DNA of 64,000 nucleotides. It comes from Myxococcales bacterium. Lineage in GTDB: Bacteria; Myxococcota_A; Bradymonadia; UBA7976; UBA1532. Below are positions 29,901 through 37,419 of the stretch, piece by piece. Numbering within the stretch: the first letter of the stretch is position 1; each line of letters starts with the position of its first letter. The stretch lies in NCBI GenBank assembly GCA_020633435.1, contig JACKDP010000001.1:682001-746000 (forward strand), in the 5' to 3' direction. The notes beneath the pieces were generated by a model. The model was not told the origin of the DNA and did not search any database. It saw only the letters and a list, made by a program, of their open reading frames with translations. Position numbers and translations under genes: made by a program.

Positions 29901-30202
29901 TGACCTGACTGCAGGATGCGCACGAGCTGCTCATCACTCGTGCGCCCGGACAGCAGGATGCAGCGCAGGCCGGCCGTCCGCGGATCGGCCTTGATGCGCT
30001 CGATGAGCTCGTCCCCGGACATGCGGGGCATCTTCTGGTCGGTGACCAGGACGTCGAAGCTGTCACGGGCGAGGCGCTCCAGCGCCTCCTGGCCGGCGTA
30101 GGCGCGGAAGATCTCCGCCTCCCCCCGCAGCAGTCGCTGGAGCTGGAGGTGGTCGTCCTCGCTGTCGTCCACGACCAGGACCCGGCCTCGAACCTCGACC
30201 AT
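26981..30202 (-). CDS. Large hybrid histidine kinase: receiver-GAF-like-PAS-HisKA-HATPase-pseudoreceivers-degenerate GGDEF
   Basis: A 1,073-residue cytoplasmic-looking signalling protein. It starts with a receiver domain (VLVVDDSEDD, phosphoacceptor in VLVTDQKMP), then a helix and GAF-like region, then a PAS domain (ETMTEGVVLTDERGAV). HisKA has the phosphohistidine in IGHELRSPLTS. HATPase has GNLLTNAIRHT (N box), NTGQEI replacing the usual DxGxGI, FDKF and GLGLAV. Two C-terminal receiver-like folds lack the phosphoacceptor Asp (RAVLVVGRE..., LVVLRAGL). A final GGDEF-like fold has RDDDF where GGDEF belongs and is probably inactive. No membrane span is visible. The ATG at 30202 has AGGAG 8 nt upstream; a GTG 9 nt earlier is the alternative. 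Confidence 0.88.
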   Translation of the reverse strand: MVEVRGRVLVVDDSEDDHLQLQRLLRGEAEIFRAYAGQEALERLARDSFDVLVTDQKMPRMSGDELIERIKADPRTAGLRCILLSGRTSDEQLVRILQSGHIFRYFEKNKTLLTADGRAELVLAVRNGIQASRLERDHQALNARLEAQVDALSAQYRLLRALLNLKSPSAMLRLVVDSLADRVRCRAAFGLIDLRPEQGLSGHGAVPAGGRALGSERFDEWVALAQAEYSRLSGRLAPDGVAFGFAPDDVVDGDSGPAPGADPPLVPVFINQDLRGLFLLVRDEPLAPDEVEVVHIWRDQLQDALTRVHTQLLDEQRRVELMVETMTEGVVLTDERGAVSLMNPVARRMLGIEEVERPDFTVVLRALGLSSLDVLRRIGVGESTRADWWELSVGEATWQVLFAPVRDHAARSVGILTVLRDVTTDKTAARRREEFVHIIGHELRSPLTSISGTLDLLGRRILGDLSARQFEYVELAKKSCTKINQLLNDLLDLAKFEEGRMPLSVEAISLEQVVASVVRDFQPAALERGVDLRFECLLEGLVCQADAGRIGQVAGNLLTNAIRHTPEGGEVVVAVQTTFTAPELYLVSVHNTGQEIDDADLERIFDKFEQVEVADPRTRGASGLGLAVCRNIVGGHGGQIWVESGEGQGTAFVFSLPEQGNQRPRAPGVLRAEDRAVLVVGRELHECRALKALLLGQGYQARICEATPAAVAARLARYTPAVAIYLDVDGEPDEAVVAALVGQHGLPVLALLPPGARSLAAADASLEVPPEPSVLASMLKVVLARHRLRRRMRVLVADPDAVALRLRAERLEHAGYLAYVAGDATLAARRLDALLPDLVVLRAGLVGLEDVLERARQADGAVPLLLLGTPEEAEALGLEADAAVPVDASDSALLVALRSRLAGPRGAGADALVVLPGGREIQREVAIRMREQQPFAYCAMDIVGLHEAVERFGFMWGHTAMSHTAEMVHSILEEYADGRAFLGHQRDDDFVFVLAPEHVEVVCAEIERSFIRLAPVIVGGAQDAHLSVAITAIVDEEGRFDRYQALQNALSNARGRETGEVVLIDRGRLRTID

Positions 30203-30246
30203 TCCCTGCACTCCTGCAGCGCCACTGGCTTCCCGGGGGGGAGCCC

Positions 30247-30275
30247 AGCATGTGCCCGGCGCCGGGGCGTGTCAA
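30247..30275 (-). promoter_or_regulatory. Weak candidate promoter of the hybrid kinase
   Basis: On the minus strand, a perfect -35 TTGACA, 17 nt, then a poor -10 CATGCT. The spacer holds the palindrome CCCGGCGCCGGG. It overlaps the 3' end of the signal-peptidase-like gene. Confidence 0.3.
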
Positions 30276-31231
30276 CGGACCTCCAGGCCCGCCCGGCCGG
30301 CCCGCGCCGCCCCCGCCGCGTCCCGTGACGCCCAGATGCAGCTCGGCCGACCCCGCACGCTCGCGAGGCGCACGACGCCGCCCGCCCGCTCGTCCCGGGC
30401 CGCGTCGCGGTTGTCGCCCCACACGAAGAGCTCGTCCGCGCCCAGGTGCACCGGCACCGGATCCAGCGTCACCGCGCTGCCAGCGTCATACGTCACCACG
30501 TACCGTCGGCCAGCGTTGGCCTCGACGAAGCCGTCCAGGCTCGCGAGGCGCGCCTGATCCACCGCGTCGAAGCGGGCGACGGCCAGATCGGTGATGGCCT
30601 CCTGATCGAGCCGCCGCCCGTCGATGACCGGCCGCCCGCCGCGCCACTGGATGACCTGCCCCGGCGTCGCGACCACCCGGGCCACGGCCAGGCCGCCGGC
30701 GGGCCCGTCCACCACGACCAGCTCCCCCGCCCGCGGGGATCGGTCGCGGTACGCGGCCCGGTCGAAGAGCAGCTCGTCCCCCGGCAGCAGATGGGGGAAC
30801 ATCGCGGCGCCCGCCACCCGGACGCTGCCGACGAACGCCGCGCCCACCGCGTGCAGCGACGCCGCCACCGGCAGCACCCCAAGACCGAGGGCGATGGACA
30901 GGTAGGCGACGGGGTGGTTCAGCGGGCCGGGCCGAAACCCCCGCCCCGCACGCCCGACGGCCCGGGCCACGTCCCGCGCGAGGACGGCCTGGAGCCCGAG
31001 CCACGCCAGGCCCAGCACCGCCGCGGGCAGGTGCGGCGCGAAGATCCAGCGGGCCCAGCCGAGCAGGCAGGCGACCCACGCCAGCAGCACCGCCGCCCAG
31101 ACCTTGAGCCCCCGGCCCACCTCGCCCGCGTACACATGCCCGAGCCCGGGCATCAGCAGCCCGAGCCCCACGGCGATGGCCAGGTGGCGCGGGCGGGCGA
31201 CGGGCTCGAAGAGGGGGCGGAGCGCGTTCAC
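30272..31231 (-). CDS. Signal peptidase I-like membrane protein lacking catalytic Ser and Lys
   Basis: A 319-residue protein with an N-terminal membrane domain of about four to five spans that includes the GLGHVYAGEVGRGL motif, followed by an S26-type domain. The S26 boxes can be aligned: VAGAAMFPHLLPGDELLFDR where S(G)SMxPTLxxGD is expected, AVARVVATPGQVI where IKRVVGLPGD is expected, and the intact GDNRDAARDER. The catalytic Ser is Ala and the general-base Lys is Ala. The DNA is clear at both places. It is therefore probably a pseudo-peptidase that may bind but not cut signal peptides. It starts with GTG overlapping the LysR stop (GTGA), so the two are co-translated. Confidence 0.82.
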   Translation of the reverse strand: MNALRPLFEPVARPRHLAIAVGLGLLMPGLGHVYAGEVGRGLKVWAAVLLAWVACLLGWARWIFAPHLPAAVLGLAWLGLQAVLARDVARAVGRAGRGFRPGPLNHPVAYLSIALGLGVLPVAASLHAVGAAFVGSVRVAGAAMFPHLLPGDELLFDRAAYRDRSPRAGELVVVDGPAGGLAVARVVATPGQVIQWRGGRPVIDGRRLDQEAITDLAVARFDAVDQARLASLDGFVEANAGRRYVVTYDAGSAVTLDPVPVHLGADELFVWGDNRDAARDERAGGVVRLASVRGRPSCIWASRDAAGAARAGRAGLEVR

Positions 31232-32175
31232 GGATCCAGGCTAGCACCCCCCGGCGGATCACGCGAAACCGTGCCCTCCCCCGCCAGCGCCGCCTGCACC
31301 ATCCCCCGCAGCCACCGGTGGCCGGGGTCGTCCCGCAGGCGCTCGTGGAAGAAGAGGCACAGGTCGAAGTCCGGCAGGGCCAGCGGCGGCTCCACGATGC
31401 GCAGCGGCAGCGCGGCGGCCAGCTCCTGCGCCAGTCGGCTGGGGGCCGTGAGGATGAGGTCGGACCGGGCGAGGGCGAAGGGCGCGGCCAGGAAGAACTT
31501 GATCCGCAACGCGATTCGCCGCGAGCGGCCCACCTGGGCGAGGGCCGCGTCCACGGCGCCGCCCCCGCGACCGCTGGGGCTGATGAGCGCGTGGGGCAGG
31601 CGGCAGAAGGTGTCGAGGTCGAGGGCCTCGCCCACCTCGGGGTGGTCGGTCCGCACCAGGCAGACGAACCGCTCCCGCAGCAGGACGAGCCGCAGGAACC
31701 GCTCGGCCCCCGGCGCGTTGACGCCGATGGCCACGTCCACGGCCCCGCTCTCCAGCCCCTCGAAGGGGTCGGCCCCCGAGCCCACGATGTCCAGGTCGAC
31801 GCCCGGCGCGTCCGCCCGCGACCGGGCCACCACCGGGGCCAGGAACACGGCGAAGAGGTCGGATGTGGCCACGCGGAACGTCCGCGTCGACGCCCCGGGA
31901 TCGAAGCCCGGGGGCTCGAAGACGAGGTGGTGCAGCCCGAGGAGCGCCCGCCGCAGGGGCGCCTCGAGGGCCGCCGCCCGGGGCGTGGGGACCATGCCGG
32001 CGGGCGTGCGGACGAGCACCGCGTCCCCGAGCAGCGCCCGCAGGCGGCCAAGCGCGTGGCTCACGGCCGACTGCGTGAGCCCCAGGCGGCGCGCGGCCGC
32101 CGTCACCGAGCGCGCCTCCAGGAGGGCGTCGAGGGTGACCAGCAGGTTCAGGTTCAGGCTCTCCAGGCTCGCCAT
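31228..32175 (-). CDS. LysR-family transcriptional regulator
   Basis: A 315-residue LTTR. It has an N-terminal winged helix-turn-helix (LNLLVTLDALLEARSVTAAARRLGLTQSAVSHALGRLRALL in three parts, about 8-48) and a periplasmic-binding-protein-like ligand domain at about 90-300. It is divergent from the NmrA-type oxidoreductase gene with 100 bp between, the usual layout for a LysR gene and its target. The ATG at 32175 has GGGGGGG upstream. The inducer is unknown. The promoter of this gene overlaps an inverted repeat, which fits autorepression. Confidence 0.93.
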   Translation of the reverse strand: MASLESLNLNLLVTLDALLEARSVTAAARRLGLTQSAVSHALGRLRALLGDAVLVRTPAGMVPTPRAAALEAPLRRALLGLHHLVFEPPGFDPGASTRTFRVATSDLFAVFLAPVVARSRADAPGVDLDIVGSGADPFEGLESGAVDVAIGVNAPGAERFLRLVLLRERFVCLVRTDHPEVGEALDLDTFCRLPHALISPSGRGGGAVDAALAQVGRSRRIALRIKFFLAAPFALARSDLILTAPSRLAQELAAALPLRIVEPPLALPDFDLCLFFHERLRDDPGHRWLRGMVQAALAGEGTVSRDPPGGASLDP

Positions 32176-32195
32176 CGACCCCCCCCATGAATCTC

Positions 32196-32233
32196 GGTCA
32201 CTTCCATATGACCAGCATGAGCTGGATTGTCAA
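32196..32233 (-). promoter_or_regulatory. LysR promoter with overlapping operator-like palindromes
   Basis: On the minus strand, a consensus -35 TTGACA, 17 nt, CATATG (32205-32233). The inverted repeat GGTCA-N8-TGACC (32196-32213) covers the -10. A second one, CCAGC-ATGA-GCTGG (32212-32225), lies in the spacer. Both are good candidates for LysR binding. Confidence 0.6.
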
Positions 32234-32275
32234 CGCGTCCGCCGCCATCCTGGCTTCACCACCCAGGAGGTCCAC

Positions 32276-33175
32276 ATGTCCATCGTCGTGAACACCCCGA
32301 ACGGCCACATCGGCCGCGCCCTCGCCCTGCACCTGCTCGACGCCGGCGCCCCCCTGACCGTGATCAGCCGCGACGCCGAGCGCGTGGCCGACCTCGCCGC
32401 CCGCGGCGCCCGGGTCGTCGTCGGCTCCATCGAGGACGAGGCCACCCTCGACGCGGCCTTCGCCGGGGCCGAGCAGCTCTTCTGGCTCACGCCGCCCGCC
32501 TACCGCCCTGGCTTCCGCCCGTGGGTCGCCGCCCTCGCCGGCCGCGTGGCCGCGCGCGCCGCCGCCCACGGCATCGGCCGCGTGGTCGTGCTCTCCAGCG
32601 TCGGCGCCCACAACCGCGACACGGAGGGCCACCTCGGGCCCGTCGGCGCCATGCTCGACGTGGAGGACGCCTTCCGCGCGGCCGTCCCCAGCGTCCTGGC
32701 CCTGCGCCCGGCGTTCTTCATGGAGAACCTGCTGCGCGAGGTCGACACCCTGCGCGCGACCGGCAGCTTCTTCACCGTCGTGCCCGCCGACGTGGCCTTC
32801 CCCATGGTCGCGACGGCCGACATCGCCCGCCGCGCCGCCGACGCGCTGCTCGATCCCACCTGGGCCGGCGCCGTGTACCGCGGCGTGCACGGCCCGCGGG
32901 ACGTGAGCTACGGCGAGCTGGCCCGCCTCACGGCCGCCGCCACCGGCCAGCCCGTCCAGGCGGTCCAGGTCACCCTCGACCAGGCCCGCGGGGCCATGGC
33001 CCAGGCCGGCCTGCCGGACTTCATGGTGCAGCTCCTGGGGGATATGTACGCCGGGTTCGAGGATGGCCGCATGAGCCCGGCCGAGCCCCGCGACGCCTTC
33101 TCGACCACCTCGACGGACGTGGCCGACTTCATCCAGGCGCAGCTCGCGCCCGCCCTGCTCGGCGGCCGGGAATGA
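32276..33175 (+). CDS. NmrA-like NAD(P)-binding atypical SDR oxidoreductase
   Basis: A 299-residue Rossmann protein beginning MSIVVNTPNGHIGRALALHL, where NTPNGHIG replaces the usual TGATGxxG. Further family features are SRDAER (NADP-type basic loop), the FAGAEQLFWLTPP strand, VVLSSVGAH and ALRPAFFMENLL. It belongs to the NmrA/TMR (QorB-like) group, NAD(P)-binding sensors or quinone/azo reductases. It lacks a YxxxK catalytic pair at the normal place, so a sensor role is possible. The ATG at 32276 has AGGAGG 5 nt upstream. It is divergent from, and probably controlled by, the LysR gene. Confidence 0.88.
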   Translation: MSIVVNTPNGHIGRALALHLLDAGAPLTVISRDAERVADLAARGARVVVGSIEDEATLDAAFAGAEQLFWLTPPAYRPGFRPWVAALAGRVAARAAAHGIGRVVVLSSVGAHNRDTEGHLGPVGAMLDVEDAFRAAVPSVLALRPAFFMENLLREVDTLRATGSFFTVVPADVAFPMVATADIARRAADALLDPTWAGAVYRGVHGPRDVSYGELARLTAAATGQPVQAVQVTLDQARGAMAQAGLPDFMVQLLGDMYAGFEDGRMSPAEPRDAFSTTSTDVADFIQAQLAPALLGGRE

Positions 33176-33176
33176 A

Positions 33177-33221
33177 CACGACCGCCCGGCCCCGCAGCCC
33201 CTCTGGTACCGGGCGGTCGTG
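33177..33221. terminator. 13-bp perfect stem after the NmrA-like gene
   Basis: CACGACCGCCCGG (33177-33189) pairs with CCGGGCGGTCGTG (33209-33221), 2 nt after the stop. No U-tract. A strong transcript-end hairpin. Confidence 0.5.
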
Positions 33222-33267
33222 GTCGGAAGCACCACGGATGGGAGTCTGTCGCGGTGAGTTCGCCTGA

Positions 33268-33291
33268 ACCATCCCCCGGAGGGGGGATGGT
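33268..33291. terminator. 10-bp hairpin between convergent genes
   Basis: ACCATCCCCC / GGGGGATGGT with a GGAG loop, 14 bp before the end of the VWA gene. It probably serves the minus-strand VWA transcript. Confidence 0.5.
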
Positions 33292-33305
33292 GTCTACGAG
33301 CGCGA

Positions 33306-34868
33306 TCAGCGGGGCAGGCCGCTGATGGGGTCGCGATCCCGGGCGCCGACGACCTCGCCGCCGTGGCCGCTGAGGCGGCGCAGCGTCTCCTCGAGGGCCG
33401 CGACGGTCTTCAGCTCGCTCTCCAGGCCCGGCACCGCCGCCTGGGCCAGCCGCATCCGCAGCGCCCGCGCCACCTGCCACGCCCCCTCCTGATCGTTCTC
33501 GACGGTGTGCTTCATGGCCGCCAGCTTGAGGGCCGTCACCTCGTCGACGAGGGCCCGCCCGCGGGCCAGGCCGATGGGCAGCGGCCCCTCCATCGGGGTG
33601 AACCAGGTGGCGTCTTCGTACCGCTTTCCCCCGCGGATTTCGTAGCGAAGTCGGGCGGTTCCGAGGGGGCCCGGCGCCGGCACCGCCCCCGGCTCGGGCG
33701 CGAACCCGAGGAAGATGGCCCCCTGCTTGCGGCTCAGGAACACCGTCTCGATGCCGATGCGCAGGCCCCCGCGGGCCGTCCGCTCCACCGCGTCCCCCGG
33801 CACCCCGTACAGGCCCACGATCTGGTGCCCCGGCGCCGGCTCCACCTCCAGCTCCAGCCCGTAGGCCAGCTCGCTCACGAGGGTGTCGAGCTCGGCCGCC
33901 AGCCGCTCGACCATGGTGGGCACGTCGGGGAAGAAGACCAGGTTGCCGCCCCGGACGCTGCTGATCCTCGTCGCCAGCTCGGCGCCGAAGTGGGTGCCCA
34001 CGCCCACGGTGGTGAGGCCCACGCCCCCCTGGCTCGCGGCGCGCGCCATGGCCATGAAGCTGCCGGCGTCCGTCCGCCCGACGTTGGGGCGCTCATCCGT
34101 GAAGAGCATGACGCGGCTGGTGCCCTCGAAGCGCGCGCCGCTCTTGCGGGCCACCTCGAAGCCGAGGGCCAGGCCCGCCTCCATGTTCGTGCTGCCGGCG
34201 CTCTCGATGGCCTCGATCTGGGCGTGCAGCGCGCGCCGGTCGCTGACCGCGGTGGGCGCGAGGTGCAGGTGGGTGCGGTCGCCGTAGAGGACGATGGCGA
34301 GCTGGTCGCCAGGCACGAGCTGGTCGGCGATGCGGTGGAGGCTGGCCTTCACGGTGTTGAGGGGCGCGCCCGACATGCTGCCGCTCTTGTCGACGACGGC
34401 CACCAGGTTCAGGGGGGCCCGGCGCCAGGTGGCGGCGTCGATGTTGGTGCCGAAGGCGAGCTGCGCGATGGCCCGCACCTCGGGCTGGCCCACGAGGTCC
34501 GCCGGCGCCGTGGCGCCCACCACGCAGAGGAGCTGGTCGCAGACGCGGCCGGCCGGCGCCGGCAGGTCGTGCTCGCTGAAGAGGCCCTCGGGGGTGAAGG
34601 TGGACGGGTGCGGCACCTCCCCCGCCTCGATGCGCGCCCGGGCGAACGCCACGTCCTGCGCGCCGCCCGGCGTCGCGCCCATCGTCATCTCGGCCGCCGG
34701 CGCCAGCAGGGCGCCGTCGATGAGGTCGGCCGAGAAGTCCATGCGGGGGCTCGGGGCGAACGGCTCGGCGGGCGAGACGGTGGGCTCGTCGTCGTCCCGG
34801 TCGGGCTCCGCGACGGCGACGGCGGTCAGGGCGAGCAGGCAGGCGACGGGCGCCAGGCGACGGTACAT
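33306..34868 (-). CDS. Secreted von Willebrand factor A domain protein
   Basis: A 520-residue protein with a signal peptide (MYRRLAPVACLLALTAVAVAEP). A short N-terminal VIT-like region is followed by a VWA domain at about 155-330. The MIDAS is complete: VDKSGSMSG, the Thr/Ser in ESAGSTNM, and the Asp in LFTDERPN. A C-terminal region of about 180 residues resembles those of VWA/DUF3520-type (YfbK-like) proteins. VWA domains bind protein ligands through Mg2+; a surface adhesion or envelope-assembly role is inferred. The ATG at 34868 has GGGGGAAG upstream. It ends the minus-strand block that begins with the methyltransferase fusion. Confidence 0.88.
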   Translation of the reverse strand: MYRRLAPVACLLALTAVAVAEPDRDDDEPTVSPAEPFAPSPRMDFSADLIDGALLAPAAEMTMGATPGGAQDVAFARARIEAGEVPHPSTFTPEGLFSEHDLPAPAGRVCDQLLCVVGATAPADLVGQPEVRAIAQLAFGTNIDAATWRRAPLNLVAVVDKSGSMSGAPLNTVKASLHRIADQLVPGDQLAIVLYGDRTHLHLAPTAVSDRRALHAQIEAIESAGSTNMEAGLALGFEVARKSGARFEGTSRVMLFTDERPNVGRTDAGSFMAMARAASQGGVGLTTVGVGTHFGAELATRISSVRGGNLVFFPDVPTMVERLAAELDTLVSELAYGLELEVEPAPGHQIVGLYGVPGDAVERTARGGLRIGIETVFLSRKQGAIFLGFAPEPGAVPAPGPLGTARLRYEIRGGKRYEDATWFTPMEGPLPIGLARGRALVDEVTALKLAAMKHTVENDQEGAWQVARALRMRLAQAAVPGLESELKTVAALEETLRRLSGHGGEVVGARDRDPISGLPR

Positions 34869-34926
34869 CGGTCTTCCCCCACGTGGTGTGGGGCGCCAAA
34901 CGGGCTGCTGGGCGGATGGATCTAAA

Positions 34927-35727
34927 TCACGCGCGCGGCGGCTGACAGCCGGGGCACCAGAACGTGGAGCGGCCCTGCTGGGCCGTGCGGGTGATGGGCG
35001 TGGCGCAGCGCGGGCAGGCCTCGCCCTCCCGGCCGTAGACCAGGAACGGGCTGGCGGCCCCCTCCTGCAGGTAGCGGATCTCCTCGTCCTGCTCGCGGGC
35101 GAGGCTGTCGGTGAACGTCTGCACCAGGCCGGCGCCCAGGGCCGCCCAGCCATCCACCGCGCCCGCGGGCGTCCAGGGGTGGACGCCCGCCAGGAAGAGC
35201 GCCTCGGCCGCGTAGATGTTGCCGACCCCCGCCAGCCGACGCTGGTCCAGGAGCGCCACCTTGATGGCGGGGCGCGCGCCGACAAACCGGCCGGCCAGGA
35301 CGACGGGATCGGCGGCGAGCTCGAGGGCGTCGGGGCCCAGGCGCGCGCGGGCCGCCGCCTCACCCGCGGCGTCGAGCAGCGCCACCTGGCCGAAGCGGCG
35401 GACGTCCACGTAGTCGAGGCGCTGGCCGTCGTCCAGGGTCAGCCGCAGGCGCGTCCCCGGGCGGGCGGCGGCGTCGGCGGCCACCCGGACGATCTTGCCC
35501 GTCATGCCCAGGTGCACCGCGAGGGTGCCCGTCGGCAGCGGCAGGAAGAGCTGCTTGCCGTGGCGCTGCACGCCGGCCAGGGCGACGCCCTCCAGGGCCC
35601 GGGCCAGGTCGGCGGGCGTCGACGCCAGCGGAGAGCCCGCCTCGGCCTCGACGCGCACCACCCGGCGCCCCTGCGTCCAGGCCCGCAGCCGGCGCGCGCA
35701 GAACTCGACCTCGGGGAGCTCCGGCAT
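34927..35727 (-). CDS. mutM: Formamidopyrimidine-DNA glycosylase
   Basis: A 266-residue base-excision repair enzyme removing 8-oxoguanine and formamidopyrimidines. It has the catalytic N-terminus PELPEVE (Pro2 Schiff base, Glu3), the conserved Lys in the RHGKQL loop, the helix-two-turn-helix RRLAGVGNIYAAEALF, and the C-terminal zinc finger CPRC...CPGC with the Thr/Arg turn (RTAQQGRSTFWC). All key residues are present. Its ATG shares one base with the AGCS stop (TGATG), so it is translated from the transporter mRNA. Unlike the SbcD-like gene further on, it has no visible LexA-type box. Confidence 0.93.
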   Translation of the reverse strand: MPELPEVEFCARRLRAWTQGRRVVRVEAEAGSPLASTPADLARALEGVALAGVQRHGKQLFLPLPTGTLAVHLGMTGKIVRVAADAAARPGTRLRLTLDDGQRLDYVDVRRFGQVALLDAAGEAAARARLGPDALELAADPVVLAGRFVGARPAIKVALLDQRRLAGVGNIYAAEALFLAGVHPWTPAGAVDGWAALGAGLVQTFTDSLAREQDEEIRYLQEGAASPFLVYGREGEACPRCATPITRTAQQGRSTFWCPGCQPPRA

Positions 35728-37400
35728 CAGTCGTGGCGGCCGTGGCCCTCGAAGTCGCCGTGCTTCAGCTTGCGGAAGTAGGCGTGGTAGGCCTTCATCG
35801 CGACGACGCCGAAGATGAGCATGATGGGGATGTTGGCCCAGAGCATCACCCCCGTCCCGAGCGCTGTCAGCGCGTCCAGCTCGGCGTCCGTCTTGACCAG
35901 CCAGGGGATGCACGCCACCACCACGAGCGCGCAGTAGAGCAGGCGGTAGAGGAGCACCCCGCGGCCGCGGAAGAGGAAGACCACCCCCTGCTCACCGTAG
36001 TAAGACCATGAGATCATGGTAGAAAACGCGAAGAGCCAGCACGCCAGCGTCACCAGCCACTTGCCCAGGCCGTCGCCCCCGCGGTCGAAGGCCTTGGCCG
36101 TCAGCGTCGCGCCGGCGTAGCTGAACCAGGCCCCCTGCTGCACCAGCGTGGGGGTGCCGGGGACGGCCGCGGGCTCCCACTGCAGCGTCCAGTGGCCGTC
36201 GGGGTGCTGCACCGCCTTGCCGCCGATCTTGTGGCGCGTCTGGCCGGTGGCGTCGTTCTGACCGCCCTCGACGATGGTGAAGACGGCGTCGCCGTTCGAG
36301 GTGCCGGCCGGCGGGGTGATGGTGGTCTCGGGCAGCGTCCAGCCACCCTCCACCTGCTGCAGCGTGGCGCCGGTGAACTCGACCTCGGCCCCGCGGTTCC
36401 AGATGCCCGTCGTCAGGATGACCATCGCGGTGAGGGTGCAGACGACGATGGTGTCGATGAAGGGCTCGAGGCCAGCGACGACGGCCTCGCGGATGGGCTC
36501 GTCCGTCTTGGCGGCCGCGTGGGCGATGGGCGAGCTGCCCTGCCCCGACTCGCTGGAGAACAGGGCCCGCTTCATGCCCCAGAGGAACGCGTAGCCGGCG
36601 GAGCCGCCGATGAAGGCCCCCTGCCCGTCCGCGGCGCTGAAGGCCGAGTCGAAGATGAGGCTGAAGGCGTGGGGGATCTGGTCGGCGTGCAGGATGATCA
36701 CGTAGACGCCGGTGCCGAAGTACAGCAGGCACATGATGGGCACGAGCGTCCCGGCCACGTTCCCGATGCGCTTGATGCCGCCCAGGATGACGGCGGCGAC
36801 GCCGACGGCCAGGATGGCGCCCGTCACGAGCTGGGGCACGTCGAAGTACTGCTTCGTCACCCCGGCCACGTTCCAGGCCTGGAACATGTTGCCGCCGGTG
36901 ATGGCCGAGATGAGCAGCGTGACGCAGAAGATGGCGCCCACCGCCTTGCCCACGCCGGGCATGCCCCGCTCCGCGAAGGCCTTGGCCGCCACGAACATGG
37001 GCCCGCCGTGGGGGTTGTCGGCCTCGTCGGTGTTCCGATAGAGCATCGACAGGGCCACCTCGGTGGTCTTGAGGGCCATGCCCGCCAGCCCGATCATCCA
37101 CATCCAGAAGACGGCGCCGGGGCCGCCGAGGGCGATGGCCACGGCCACGCCGGCGATGTTGCCCAGGCCGACGGTGGCCGAGAGGGCCGCCGACAGCGCC
37201 TGGAAGTGGCTGATGGCGCCGGGATCGTCGGGGTTGTCGTACTTGCCGGCCGTCACGGCGACGCCATGGGTGAGGGCGCGGTACTGGCAGAACACGCTCC
37301 AGAGCGTGAACAGCACCCCCACCCCCATCACGACGTAGAGCACGAGGTCATGCCAGATGACGCCGTTGATGACGTCGAGGAACTTCATGAAGGCTTCCAC
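35727..37400 (-). CDS. Sodium:alanine/glycine symporter (AGCS family) with large extracytoplasmic insert
   Basis: A 557-residue transporter of about 10-11 spans. AGCS signatures are ATVGLGNIAGVAVAIALGGPGAVFWMW (split at about 77-103), LKTTEVALSMLYR, and ISWSYYGEQG. Na+-coupled uptake of small neutral amino acids (Ala, Gly, D-Ala) is the family function. About 100 residues are inserted near 333-440, between VILTTGIW and TAKAFDRGG, which normally follow within a few tens of residues. The insert has several W/G/T-rich beta-like segments and probably faces the periplasm. GTG at 37400 has GAGG 7 nt upstream; ATG at 37388 is the alternative. It follows the NSS gene by 19 nt. Confidence 0.9.
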   Translation of the reverse strand: MEAFMKFLDVINGVIWHDLVLYVVMGVGVLFTLWSVFCQYRALTHGVAVTAGKYDNPDDPGAISHFQALSAALSATVGLGNIAGVAVAIALGGPGAVFWMWMIGLAGMALKTTEVALSMLYRNTDEADNPHGGPMFVAAKAFAERGMPGVGKAVGAIFCVTLLISAITGGNMFQAWNVAGVTKQYFDVPQLVTGAILAVGVAAVILGGIKRIGNVAGTLVPIMCLLYFGTGVYVIILHADQIPHAFSLIFDSAFSAADGQGAFIGGSAGYAFLWGMKRALFSSESGQGSSPIAHAAAKTDEPIREAVVAGLEPFIDTIVVCTLTAMVILTTGIWNRGAEVEFTGATLQQVEGGWTLPETTITPPAGTSNGDAVFTIVEGGQNDATGQTRHKIGGKAVQHPDGHWTLQWEPAAVPGTPTLVQQGAWFSYAGATLTAKAFDRGGDGLGKWLVTLACWLFAFSTMISWSYYGEQGVVFLFRGRGVLLYRLLYCALVVVACIPWLVKTDAELDALTALGTGVMLWANIPIMLIFGVVAMKAYHAYFRKLKHGDFEGHGRHD

Positions 37401-37419
37401 AGGCTTACCTCGTGGCGGT

